Assembly: GCA_964543575.1 (NCBI GenBank)
Contig: CAZIYV010000166.1
Location: 1 to 6,010 of the forward strand
Length of the DNA: 6,010 nucleotides
Direction: 5' to 3'
Origin: Pelotomaculum_B sp964543575
GTDB lineage: Bacteria > Bacillota > Desulfotomaculia > Desulfotomaculales > Pelotomaculaceae
Shown here: positions 1 to 5,545 of the stretch, one piece after another
How positions within the stretch are numbered: the first letter of the stretch is position 1
Layout of the letters: every line of letters starts with the position of its first letter
The notes under the pieces: generated by a model
What the model saw: the letters and a program-made list of their open reading frames with translations, nothing else
What the model was told of the DNA's origin: nothing
Databases searched by the model: none
Program-made: the position numbers and the translations under genes

Positions 1-1071
1 TTTACTCCAGTCCCATTGTATGCCACATTCAAAAAATGGCCGGCCGACTACATCAGAGGATAGAATGTTGAAGTTTTTTTCCGCCGCGCTGTTCCATACA
101 GTGATCAGACCATCCGTATCCACCCCAATTAAAATTGAAGGTACCGCGGCTAACAAATGTTTAAATTGTTTATACGCCTTTTGCAGTTCATCATATACTT
201 TTCTGGGTTTGGTAATATCACGACCATCTTGAGATCGTATGCGACTAATTTCTTCAAAGTTTTCAAAAAATGAGCGGAATGATATTTCGGAAAGCATCTT
301 TTCATTAGCAATTTTTTTGTTTAACCGTTCCTCCGCTTTTCTTTTGTTGGTAATATCACGAACGGTAAAAAGCCATTCATCCTCAAGAAATCTTATTATA
401 CTAACTTCCAGGGGAAATCTGTAACCGTTCTTATGCAGCCCAAAACTTTCCACGCTTAAGTCCCTGGTAAAATCATCAAGGTATCTATTCAATTCCGGTA
501 TTAACTTGCCGACGTTATGCCCGATCATTTCCGAAAAACTATATCCAAAAATACGCTCGGCAGCAGGGTTCAGCGTTTTTAAAGATTTATCAGAACCAGT
601 AGTGGCTATACCATCTAGGGCCAGATTAATTATAGATTGTGCGTATGCTTCACTGCGGTCCAGAAGAATGGCGGTTTCCCTGGCCTTTAACAAGCGGCTG
701 ACCCGGTAAAGCAGCTCATTCGGGTTAATTGGCTTTACGATAAAATCATCGGCGCCAACCTCAAAAGCTTTTTCAACAGACTGGCTGTCTTTAATAGATG
801 TGGTAATTATCACCGGCGTGTTTTTGCCGCCCGGCAGCAGACGCAGGCGTGACAAAGCAACAAGACCGTCCATGACCGGCATCATAATATCCATCAGCAC
901 AATATCCGGCTTTGCATTCAAAAAAACAGAAAGAGCCCGCTCGCCGTCTTCAGCTTCTGTGACCTCGTATCCATCACGTTCAAATACACGCCGCAAAAAT
1001 TGCCTGATAAAATTCTGATCGTCAACAATCAGCGCTAAAGCAGAATTTTGATTCTTGTCAGAGTCGCCCAT
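1..1071 (-). CDS. Receiver-PAS signalling protein (likely hybrid sensor), 3' end outside window
   Basis: The frame is open from an ATG at 1071 to the left edge, giving 357 codons with no stop. A TAG lies directly before the ATG, so the frame cannot extend upstream. AGAAGGG sits 9 nt before the start. Residues about 11-130 form a CheY-like receiver: acidic pair D17/D18, phosphoacceptor D61 in the DIMMP context, T90, and K113 followed by P114. Residues about 140-241 are a PAS domain with the usual NPAAERIFGYS core and an RDIT (PAC) end at 238-241. A charged helix follows, then an isolated second RDIT at 284-287, then the start of another PAS domain from about 305 (DTDGLITVWNSAAE). A receiver at the N terminus followed by PAS domains is typical of cytoplasmic hybrid histidine kinases or of diguanylate cyclases. 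No transmembrane segment is seen. The output domain lies outside the window, so kinase versus GGDEF is undecided. Presumably it is phosphorylated at D61 by a partner kinase and senses a ligand through PAS. Confidence 0.9.
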   Translation of the reverse strand, partial: MGDSDKNQNSALALIVDDQNFIRQFLRRVFERDGYEVTEAEDGERALSVFLNAKPDIVLMDIMMPVMDGLVALSRLRLLPGGKNTPVIITTSIKDSQSVEKAFEVGADDFIVKPINPNELLYRVSRLLKARETAILLDRSEAYAQSIINLALDGIATTGSDKSLKTLNPAAERIFGYSFSEMIGHNVGKLIPELNRYLDDFTRDLSVESFGLHKNGYRFPLEVSIIRFLEDEWLFTVRDITNKRKAEERLNKKIANEKMLSEISFRSFFENFEEISRIRSQDGRDITKPRKVYDELQKAYKQFKHLLAAVPSILIGVDTDGLITVWNSAAEKNFNILSSDVVGRPFFECGIQWDWSK

Positions 1072-1106
1072 CTATTTCAACCCTTCTACCGCCTACTAAC
1101 TCTAAT

Positions 1107-1112
1107 AATATA
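1107..1112 (-). promoter_or_regulatory. Possible -10 box for the receiver-PAS gene
   Basis: On the minus strand TATATT lies about 36 nt upstream of the ATG at 1071, in the AT-rich stretch 1100-1140. No convincing TTGACA-like -35 is seen at 16-18 nt spacing. The stretch also holds an 8-bp AT-only palindrome at 1120-1136. This is a weak prediction from composition and position only. Confidence 0.2.
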
Positions 1113-1137
1113 ATCGTACAAATTTTTAAAAAATTTA

Positions 1138-1163
1138 ATTTTTGGTGCCAATTTTTGGTGCCA
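1138..1163. repeat. 13-bp tandem duplication, ATTTTTGGTGCCA x2
   Basis: ATTTTTGGTGCCA occurs at 1138-1150 and again at 1151-1163, head to tail and identical. The second copy contains the TGGTGCCA core of the inverted-repeat arm that bounds the transposase unit, so the outer end of that arm is duplicated on the left side only. The right arm carries a single TGGCACCA. It may be a trace of an insertion, slippage event or nested end. Confidence 0.85.
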
Positions 1164-1181
1164 GTTGTTGAATTGTTGAAT
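1156..1181 (+). repeat. Left arm of 26-bp inverted repeat
   Basis: Consists of TGGTGCCAG plus two TTGTTGAA units and one further T. It pairs perfectly with 2107-2132. It lies 84 bp upstream of the transposase ATG. Confidence 0.9.
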
Positions 1182-1204
1182 TGTTGAATTGTTGAATTGT
1201 TGAA
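1165..1204 (+). repeat. Five tandem copies of the octamer TTGTTGAA
   Basis: Five perfect head-to-tail copies of TTGTTGAA start at 1165, 1173, 1181, 1189 and 1197. The array begins directly after the TGGTGCCAG core and ends in TTCGCC. The same octamer occurs twice, inverted, at 2108-2123 at the other end of the unit. It is iteron-like in layout and could be a protein-binding array for the adjacent transposase, or a slippage-prone microsatellite. The different copy numbers at the two ends (5 versus 2) fit slippage. Confidence 0.92.
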
Positions 1205-1254
1205 TTTCGCCCAAAAAAAGGGGAATGGGATGTTTTGGAGAATAAGTAGTATTT

Positions 1255-1260
1255 AGGTGA
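1255..1260 (+). promoter_or_regulatory. Ribosome binding site that decides the RAYT start
   Basis: AGGTGA ends 5 nt before the ATG at 1266. A GTG at 1257, three codons upstream in frame, lies inside this Shine-Dalgarno sequence and would have only a GGAG at 1237-1240, which is too distant (16 nt). The ATG at 1266 is therefore preferred. Confidence 0.65.
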
Positions 1261-1265
1261 TCAAT

Positions 1266-2090
1266 ATGGGCAGAGACCCCCGTCCGTATGCAATCAATAC
1301 GATATATCATGTAACAGCCCGTGGCAATAACCGGGATGCGTTGTTTTTATCTGATAAGGACCGCGAAGTATATCTCAGGTTGTGGCGGAAATATAGTCGG
1401 GAGTTGGAGTTTGACGTTTACGCTTATGTTTTGATGACAAATCATGTGCATTGGCTGGTTCGCACCGGAAGAGTACCCATTTCCGACGTCATCCACAGCA
1501 TCCACAGCGTATATGCCCGGATATTTAACCAGACGCATGAACGGGTGGGGCATGTTTTCCAAGGGAGATTCGATTCGCAGGTTTGCCTGGATGAGAGTTA
1601 TCTCATGTCTCTTTGCCGTTACATACACAGGAATCCATTGGAGGCCGGGCTGTCGGGAAAATTGTCAGAATATCCGTGGAGCAGTTATCTGGACCTGTGC
1701 GGCAAAAGAGATGATTTTCTGGTAAACCGGGAATTCTGGTTGGGCTATTTTAATGAGCCAATAGCTAAAGAACTAAATGAATTGTTGGAGGAAAACGCTG
1801 AAGGATATGAACTAGAGTTTGCTAAGAAGCGAACTCCCTCTAGCAGCGAGAAAAATGACAAGAATGAAATACGTCCCGGTCTTGATGAGTTAGCTGGTGT
1901 TATAGCCGTGAGCCTTCAAACAACTACCGAAGAACTTCAGGGCGAAAGCCGCGTACAGAACTGTGTGCTGGCGCGGAAACAATTTATTATAGAAGCTGTC
2001 AGAGATCATGCTTATAAACGTTCCGAGGTAGCCCGTTATCTAAAAAAGGATCGGTCCCTGGTGACTAAGGTACTGCAGGGTCAATTTTAA
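1266..2090 (+). CDS. REP-associated tyrosine transposase (Y1/HUH) with DnaA-domain-IV-like C terminus
   Basis: Encodes 274 residues from the ATG at 1266. The N-terminal half is a Y1 transposase domain: MGRDPRP start, YHVTARGNN at 14-22, HUH metal-binding motif H60-V-H62 in the TNHVHWLV context, and the predicted nucleophile Y119 in CRYIHRNPLEAGL. These enzymes nick single-stranded DNA and form a 5'-phosphotyrosine intermediate. RAYT members act on short palindromic repeats (family knowledge). Residues about 205-274 resemble the DNA-binding domain IV of DnaA: an LDELAGVIA helix, then ARKQFIIEAVRD, then SEVARYLKKDRSLVTKVL in the position of the helix-turn-helix that reads DnaA boxes. The key residues are all present, so the protein looks intact. 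Residues 170-204 are a charged linker. The gene lies alone between inverted-repeat arms, convergent with the exported-protein gene. The ORF can be read from a GTG at 1257, but the ATG has the better ribosome binding site and matches the usual family N terminus. Confidence 0.9.
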   Translation: MGRDPRPYAINTIYHVTARGNNRDALFLSDKDREVYLRLWRKYSRELEFDVYAYVLMTNHVHWLVRTGRVPISDVIHSIHSVYARIFNQTHERVGHVFQGRFDSQVCLDESYLMSLCRYIHRNPLEAGLSGKLSEYPWSSYLDLCGKRDDFLVNREFWLGYFNEPIAKELNELLEENAEGYELEFAKKRTPSSSEKNDKNEIRPGLDELAGVIAVSLQTTTEELQGESRVQNCVLARKQFIIEAVRDHAYKRSEVARYLKKDRSLVTKVLQGQF

Positions 2091-2095
2091 TCCGT

Positions 2096-2129
2096 TGCCA
2101 GGAGTTATTCAACAATTCAACAACTGGCA
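2096..2129. other. Weak stem-loop spanning the right arm
   Basis: TGCCAG at 2096-2101 is complementary to CTGGCA at 2124-2129, giving a 6-bp stem with a 22-nt loop that contains both right-side octamers. HUH enzymes recognise folded single strands, so this could be a substrate hairpin. It has no T tract and is a poor terminator. The left arm has no equivalent partner sequence. Confidence 0.35.
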
Positions 2130-2132
2130 CCA
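2107..2132 (-). repeat. Right arm of 26-bp inverted repeat
   Basis: Exact reverse complement of 1156-1181. On the plus strand it reads as two TTCAACAA units, then CTGGCACCA. It starts 17 bp after the transposase stop and ends 1 bp before the TGA (2134-2136, minus strand) of the exported-protein gene. Confidence 0.9.
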
Positions 2133-2133
2133 T

Positions 2134-3402
2134 TCAGGGGGTGCTGATGGTGAAACTATCGCTGAATTCACATATACTGCGGCCTGCATAGCAGCTGCTG
2201 ATAAGGATCCTGTAATCGCTTCCGGCGGACTGCGAAGCGGGTATGGTCCATCTGTATAAACCATCGCCAATGGGCACGTTTGTCGCTATAACGCGATGTC
2301 TTTTTGAACCCTTGTACAGGGAAATCTTTACATGGGCAGATCCCGCTCCCAGGTGGCTCCAGGTGATGTCTCTCGTTGTGCCTGCCACCCAGTTTTCTCC
2401 GCCGTTGGGGGAGGTGACGGCCAGTGGACCGCTTATACTAAAATTACCGTTGCTATAGTCGCATATATTATAGTCCGCGTTACAGCTAACCCGGATCTCG
2501 TAATCGCTCCCAGTGGGCTGCGAAGCGGGTATGGTCCATCTGTATAAACCATCGCCAACGGGTACGTTTGACGCTATAAGGTACTGTTTGATCCCGCCTT
2601 TGTACAGGGAAACCCTTACGTCGGAAGAACACCCCGCTCCCAAGCAGTTCCAGGTGATGTCTCTCGTCGTGCCTACCACACAGCTTTCGCCGCCGTTGGG
2701 GGAGGTGACGGTTATCGGTCTGCTTATGCTAAAACTGCCATCGCTAAAGTCACATATATTATCGTCCTCGTCGCAGCAAACCCTTATCTTGTAATCACTC
2801 CCGGCGGCCTGGTTGGCAGGTATCGTCCAACTGCAGGAACCACCGCTCATGCTGACGTTGGGTGCAATCACGTATTGGAATACGTCATTCTTGTAAAGTG
2901 AGATCATGGCGTCAGAAGCACAACAGCCACCGTTATATTCCCAGGTAATATTATGGTTTGATCCTGTCAACCAATTCTCATTTCCATTTGGAGCAGTAAC
3001 TTTCGTGCAACACGTAATTCTAAGATCAACCTGCCTGATATCTTCCGCTTCTAAAACAACAGGTTCATTAGGCTGGGCCTGATAACTCCGATCGTTTATA
3101 ACCACTACAAAAGTTACAGGATTTCCATATATTTCATTTGGACCTTGAACGGTTAATTTTAATGCCCCATATTCACTACCGTAAAAACCCCCGGTAAAAG
3201 ACAGCTCACCCCGCTTTTCCCCTTCAACATAAGCTTGTACTGTCCCTGCGGGCACTGCGTCACCATTTGCAAATTTAACCGATCCGTAATAAGACGCCGG
3301 TATAAACGGTATGTCTGGTATCTCTGTTGCCGCATAAGCCAAAATATTGAATGATACCAGTGTAAAAATGAAAGAGCACAAAAACAGATATAATCTACCC
3401 AT
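2134..3402 (-). CDS. Exported protein with three tandem Kre9/KNH-like beta repeats
   Basis: Encodes 422 residues. The frame is open upstream to 3609, but the ATG at 3402 is chosen because GGGAGGG lies 6 nt before it and it starts a clear signal peptide. That peptide has MGR, a hydrophobic core at about 4-21, and an AYA site with cleavage after A24. The upstream extension would overlap uvrC. Residues about 31-130 form a beta-rich module (YYGSVKFANGDAVPAGTVQAY) resembling carboxypeptidase-regulatory-like surface modules. Three repeats of 96-97 residues follow at 133-228, 229-325 and 326-422. Each has V(T/A)(S/A)PNG(G/N)E, an ITW strand, SLYK, a WTIPA motif, GSDY and C(D/E)(F/Y)S. This resembles the Ser/Thr-rich Kre9/KNH extracellular family. 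Repeats 1 and 2 are cysteine-rich, with CC pairs at 131-132, 160-161 and 209-210. No sortase motif, S-layer domain or C-terminal membrane anchor is seen, so it is probably secreted or loosely wall-associated. Its substrate is unknown. A binding or adhesive role is inference. Confidence 0.85.
   Translation of the reverse strand: MGRLYLFLCSFIFTLVSFNILAYAATEIPDIPFIPASYYGSVKFANGDAVPAGTVQAYVEGEKRGELSFTGGFYGSEYGALKLTVQGPNEIYGNPVTFVVVINDRSYQAQPNEPVVLEAEDIRQVDLRITCCTKVTAPNGNENWLTGSNHNITWEYNGGCCASDAMISLYKNDVFQYVIAPNVSMSGGSCSWTIPANQAAGSDYKIRVCCDEDDNICDFSDGSFSISRPITVTSPNGGESCVVGTTRDITWNCLGAGCSSDVRVSLYKGGIKQYLIASNVPVGDGLYRWTIPASQPTGSDYEIRVSCNADYNICDYSNGNFSISGPLAVTSPNGGENWVAGTTRDITWSHLGAGSAHVKISLYKGSKRHRVIATNVPIGDGLYRWTIPASQSAGSDYRILISSCYAGRSICEFSDSFTISTP
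2137..2718 (-). repeat. Two recently duplicated 97-codon repeat modules
   Basis: Modules 2428-2718 and 2137-2427 encode repeats 2 and 3 of the exported protein and share long identical DNA blocks. A 41-bp block is identical at 2230-2270 and 2518-2558 (offset 288). A 20-bp block is identical at 2401-2420 and 2692-2711 (offset 291). The change in offset reflects one codon gained or lost between the blocks. Repeat 1 (about 2719-3006) is clearly more diverged. This indicates recent duplication or gene conversion. Confidence 0.85.
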
Positions 3403-3408
3403 AAAAAA

Positions 3409-3415
3409 CCCTCCC
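3409..3415 (-). promoter_or_regulatory. Ribosome binding site that decides the exported-protein start
   Basis: On the minus strand GGGAGGG lies 6 nt before the ATG at 3402. It fixes the start at the signal peptide rather than at the in-frame ATG at 3609, which lies within the 3' end of uvrC and would put 69 hydrophilic residues before the signal sequence. Confidence 0.8.
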
Positions 3416-3537
3416 ACATAAAAGACAAAATTAATACTTTGCCATAGCTTAGGAGGTTCTTCTGTATAAATTGTATGTTTACCTTTAGAGAACATGTCTA
3501 ATATTGTCGAATATCTATTATTTTTAACATAAATTAC

Positions 3538-3543
3538 ATTATA
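3538..3543 (-). promoter_or_regulatory. Possible -10 box for the exported-protein gene
   Basis: A perfect TATAAT lies on the minus strand about 136 nt upstream of the ATG at 3402, in the 187-bp gap after uvrC. No good -35 hexamer stands 16-18 nt further upstream, and there is no extended TGn. If real, the message has a 5' leader of roughly 125-130 nt. No recognisable riboswitch or leader peptide was seen in the gap 3403-3589. Confidence 0.3.
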
Positions 3544-3589
3544 GCCCAAAAGAAACTCGCTAGCTGCTCGGGGGTTAGTTTTTTGGTAC

Positions 3590-5443
3590 CTATCTGTGAA
3601 AGAAATCATAAACAGCCTGGGCCGCTTTTTTGTTCATACCTTTTACCGCGGCAAGCTGATCCGGCGTTGCTTTTTCAATCTCCCGCAGCGAGCCGAAGGC
3701 TTTTAGCAAGGAGCGGCGGCGGACATCGCCGATACCTTCCACCTCGTCCAAAAGCGACTTGAGACTGGCTTTGCCTCTAAGGCTCCTGTGATACGTCACG
3801 GCAAAGCGGTGGGTTTCATCGCGCAGGCGCTGCAGCAGCTGCAGCGCACGGGAGGTCGGCGGCAGGCTGATGGGATCGGCCTGTCCCTCGGCAAAAAGCA
3901 GTTCCTCCTCCTTGGCCAGGCCAAAAGCGGGAATACGGGAAAAGCCCAGCTGCCTCATGACGTGGCGGGCGGCGGACAGCTGCCCCTTGCCGCCGTCAAT
4001 AATCACCAGGTCGGGCAGCACATGAAATTTTGCTTCCTTGCTGGAAATCTGGCCTGTGCTCAAAAGCTCCCGCTCCTCCACAGCCCTGGCGAAACGCCTC
4101 CGCAGCGCCTCCTGGATGGAAGCAAAATCATCAGGCCCCACTACGGTGCGTATTTTAAAGCGCCGGTACTGGTCGGGGGCAGGCTTGCCTTCCTCGAAAA
4201 CAGCCATAGCGGCAACGCTGTCAACCCCCTGGGTGTTGGATATATCATAACATTCAAGGCGAAAAGGCGGTTTCTCCAGGCCCAGTTTCCCGGCCAGTTC
4301 GGCCAGTGCCTCCACCGTGCTGTCACGGCGGGACTCCTCCGCCAAACGGACCTGCTCCAGTGTCAGGCTGGCGTTTTTGGCCACCATCTCCACCAATTTT
4401 TTCTTTTCACCGCGCCGGGGCGTCTTCAAAAACACCCTGGTTCCCCTTTTCCCCGTCAGCCAGGTCTCAATGACCGGCTGCTCCTCGCCAACTTCCGCAG
4501 CCAGCAGGATTTCCCCGGGCACAAAGTCAACATCAGTGTAATACTGCTTGATGAAAGCGGTCAGCACATCCTGCCCGCTCAAACCTTCCGTGCCTTTCAG
4601 CATAAAGTGCTCCCGTCCGATAAGCTTGCCGCCGCGCACAAAAAACACCATCACGCAGGCCTCGTCCGGCGCCTGTGCCATAGCCACCACATCCTGGTCC
4701 TCAAAGCCGCCGGTGATAATCTTCTGCCTCTCAACAACCTCGCGCATCGCCTGCAGTTGATCGCGCAACTGTGCGGCCCGCTCAAACTCCAGCTTTGCCG
4801 CCGCTTCTTCCATCCTCGCCGCCATAAGCTTGATCAGGTCCTCCTGCCGGCCTTCCAGAAAAAGGCATACCTCATTGATCATAGACCGGTATTTATCCCG
4901 GTCAACCTGCCCGCTGCACGGCCCCAGGCAGCGATTGATATGGTAATTCAGGCAGGGCCTGCTCCTGACTGCCGGCTCTTTTTGCTTGCAGGAGCGGAAA
5001 GGAAATATCTTTTTAAGCAGGCGCATGGTTTCATTTACCGCACCCACACGGGTATAAGGTCCGAAGTACCTGGCGCCGTCTTTGATATGGCGGCGGGTAA
5101 TCATAACCCTGGGAAAATCGTCCCCCAGGGTTACCTTCAGATAGGGATAGCTTTTGTCATCCTTGTACATGACATTGTAGCGGGGGCGGTGTTCCTTGAT
5201 CAGGTTTTGCTCCAGAATCAGCGCTTCCACTTCCGAGTCGGTGACGATGATATCAAGATCGGTCACTTTTTCGAGCATGAGCCTGGTTTTTGGCGGCTGC
5301 TGCGCACCGTGTTGGAAATATGAGCGGACCCTGTTTTTGAGCGACAAAGCCTTGCCGACATAAATGATGTTACCGGCTTCGTCCTTATACAGGTAAACCC
5401 CCGGCCCGGCGGGGAGATATTTTAGTTTTTCTTCCAGCCGCAT
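3590..5443 (-). CDS. uvrC: UvrABC system protein C (excision endonuclease)
   Basis: Encodes 617 residues, full length for the family. UvrC joins the UvrB-DNA complex at a lesion and makes the 3' and then the 5' incision of nucleotide excision repair. Domains in order: a GIY-YIG nuclease at about 12-90 (GVY 15-17, YVG 28-30, R40, E78 in LEQNLIK) for the 3' cut; four cysteines C152, C164, C172 and C176, matching the set reported to hold an iron-sulphur cluster in E. coli UvrC; a UVR helix pair at about 202-238 (EFERAAQLRDQL) that contacts UvrB; an RNase H-like nuclease at about 385-550 with D400 (CYDIS), D483 (IDGGKGQ) and H545 (DETHRFA) for the 5' cut; and a tandem helix-hairpin-helix at about 562-614 that binds DNA. 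The ATG at 5443 has GAGGTGG 7 nt upstream. It stands alone, without uvrA or uvrB in view. It is more GC-rich than the sensor and transposase regions. No clear terminator follows the TAG at 3590. Confidence 0.98.
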   Translation of the reverse strand: MRLEEKLKYLPAGPGVYLYKDEAGNIIYVGKALSLKNRVRSYFQHGAQQPPKTRLMLEKVTDLDIIVTDSEVEALILEQNLIKEHRPRYNVMYKDDKSYPYLKVTLGDDFPRVMITRRHIKDGARYFGPYTRVGAVNETMRLLKKIFPFRSCKQKEPAVRSRPCLNYHINRCLGPCSGQVDRDKYRSMINEVCLFLEGRQEDLIKLMAARMEEAAAKLEFERAAQLRDQLQAMREVVERQKIITGGFEDQDVVAMAQAPDEACVMVFFVRGGKLIGREHFMLKGTEGLSGQDVLTAFIKQYYTDVDFVPGEILLAAEVGEEQPVIETWLTGKRGTRVFLKTPRRGEKKKLVEMVAKNASLTLEQVRLAEESRRDSTVEALAELAGKLGLEKPPFRLECYDISNTQGVDSVAAMAVFEEGKPAPDQYRRFKIRTVVGPDDFASIQEALRRRFARAVEERELLSTGQISSKEAKFHVLPDLVIIDGGKGQLSAARHVMRQLGFSRIPAFGLAKEEELLFAEGQADPISLPPTSRALQLLQRLRDETHRFAVTYHRSLRGKASLKSLLDEVEGIGDVRRRSLLKAFGSLREIEKATPDQLAAVKGMNKKAAQAVYDFFHR

Positions 5444-5450
5444 ATCAACA

Positions 5451-5457
5451 CCACCTC
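5451..5457 (-). promoter_or_regulatory. uvrC ribosome binding site
   Basis: On the minus strand GAGGTGG sits 7 nt before the uvrC ATG at 5443. It supports this start, which also matches the usual N terminus of the family (LEEKLKYLPAGPGVYL). Confidence 0.8.
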
Positions 5458-5491
5458 AAAACAACCAAACTCGGGTTCAGGCCCCCAAACT

Positions 5492-5513
5492 GTAGGTTCG
5501 GATTCATCCGAAC
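5492..5513 (+). repeat. Candidate REP element: GTAG foot plus 7-bp hairpin
   Basis: GTAG at 5492-5495 directly precedes a perfect stem, GTTCGGA (5496-5502) and TCCGAAC (5507-5513), with a 4-nt TTCA loop. A conserved GTAG or GGAG tetranucleotide at the 5' foot of a short hairpin is the defining format of REP sequences recognised by RAYT transposases. This one lies 32 bp from the 3' end of such a gene. It is followed on the plus strand by seven T (5515-5521), so it could instead act as an intrinsic terminator. However, no plus-strand gene lies upstream for more than 3 kb, and the minus-strand orientation has no T tract after the stem. REP is the better reading. Confidence 0.6.
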
Positions 5514-5545
5514 ATTTTTTTGCTTTGGGTCGGGCAAAATTAATC

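Larger units (their letters stand above)
1156..2132 (+). mobile_element. RAYT transposase unit bounded by a 26-bp perfect inverted repeat
   Basis: The segment 1156-1181 is the exact reverse complement of 2107-2132 (26 of 26 bases). Each arm reads inward as TGGTGCCAG followed by two TTGTTGAA octamers, and on the left the octamers continue to five copies. The 977-bp interval holds a single gene, the HUH/Y1 transposase at 1266-2090, and little else. The right arm stops 1 bp short of the TGA of the convergent exported-protein gene, as if inserted just behind it. No matching target-site duplication is visible outside the arms. IS200/IS605 relatives normally have subterminal hairpins rather than terminal inverted repeats, and RAYT genes are usually flanked by REP palindromes, so this architecture is unusual. 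Whether the unit moves as a whole, or the arms are substrates acted on elsewhere, is inference. Confidence 0.6.

Noticed and set aside
1165..1204. CRISPR-like or other spacer array
   Set aside because: The 8-bp units are directly adjacent with no spacers and there are no cas genes.
1086..1310. 74-codon minus-strand frame between the sensor and the transposase
   Set aside because: It translates the octamer array into QQFNNSTIQQFNN and overlaps the transposase start. There is no family resemblance or ribosome binding site.
1489..1506. Two adjacent DnaA-box-like 9-mers, TCATCCACA and GCATCCACA
   Set aside because: They lie inside the transposase gene and encode a repeated I-H-S motif at a position where the family commonly has MHSIH-like residues. 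Neither matches TTATCCACA exactly, so coding constraint explains them.
3159..3428. 89-codon minus-strand frame over the start of the exported-protein gene
   Set aside because: It is out of frame with the signal peptide and repeat-protein gene, has no family resemblance, and is a shadow.
3541..3592. Short minus-strand peptide frame (LTPEQLASFFWAIM) after uvrC, possibly a gene remnant
   Set aside because: Only about 17 codons, with no start or ribosome binding site and no identifiable parent. It may be chance.
3403..3609. 69-residue N-terminal extension of the exported protein from the ATG at 3609
   Set aside because: It overlaps the end of uvrC and would bury the signal peptide at residue 70. 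The ATG at 3402 has a strong GGGAGGG site.
3788..5323. 511-codon plus-strand open frame antisense to uvrC
   Set aside because: It lies wholly inside uvrC on the opposite strand, its protein has no recognisable domain and is rich in H, Q, L and P as expected of an antisense shadow of a GC-rich gene, and uvrC is unmistakable.
5496..5521. Ordinary intrinsic terminator for a neighbouring gene
   Set aside because: The T tract is on the plus strand, whereas both neighbouring genes are on the minus strand. The GTAG foot and the nearby RAYT favour a REP element, though a terminator role is not excluded.
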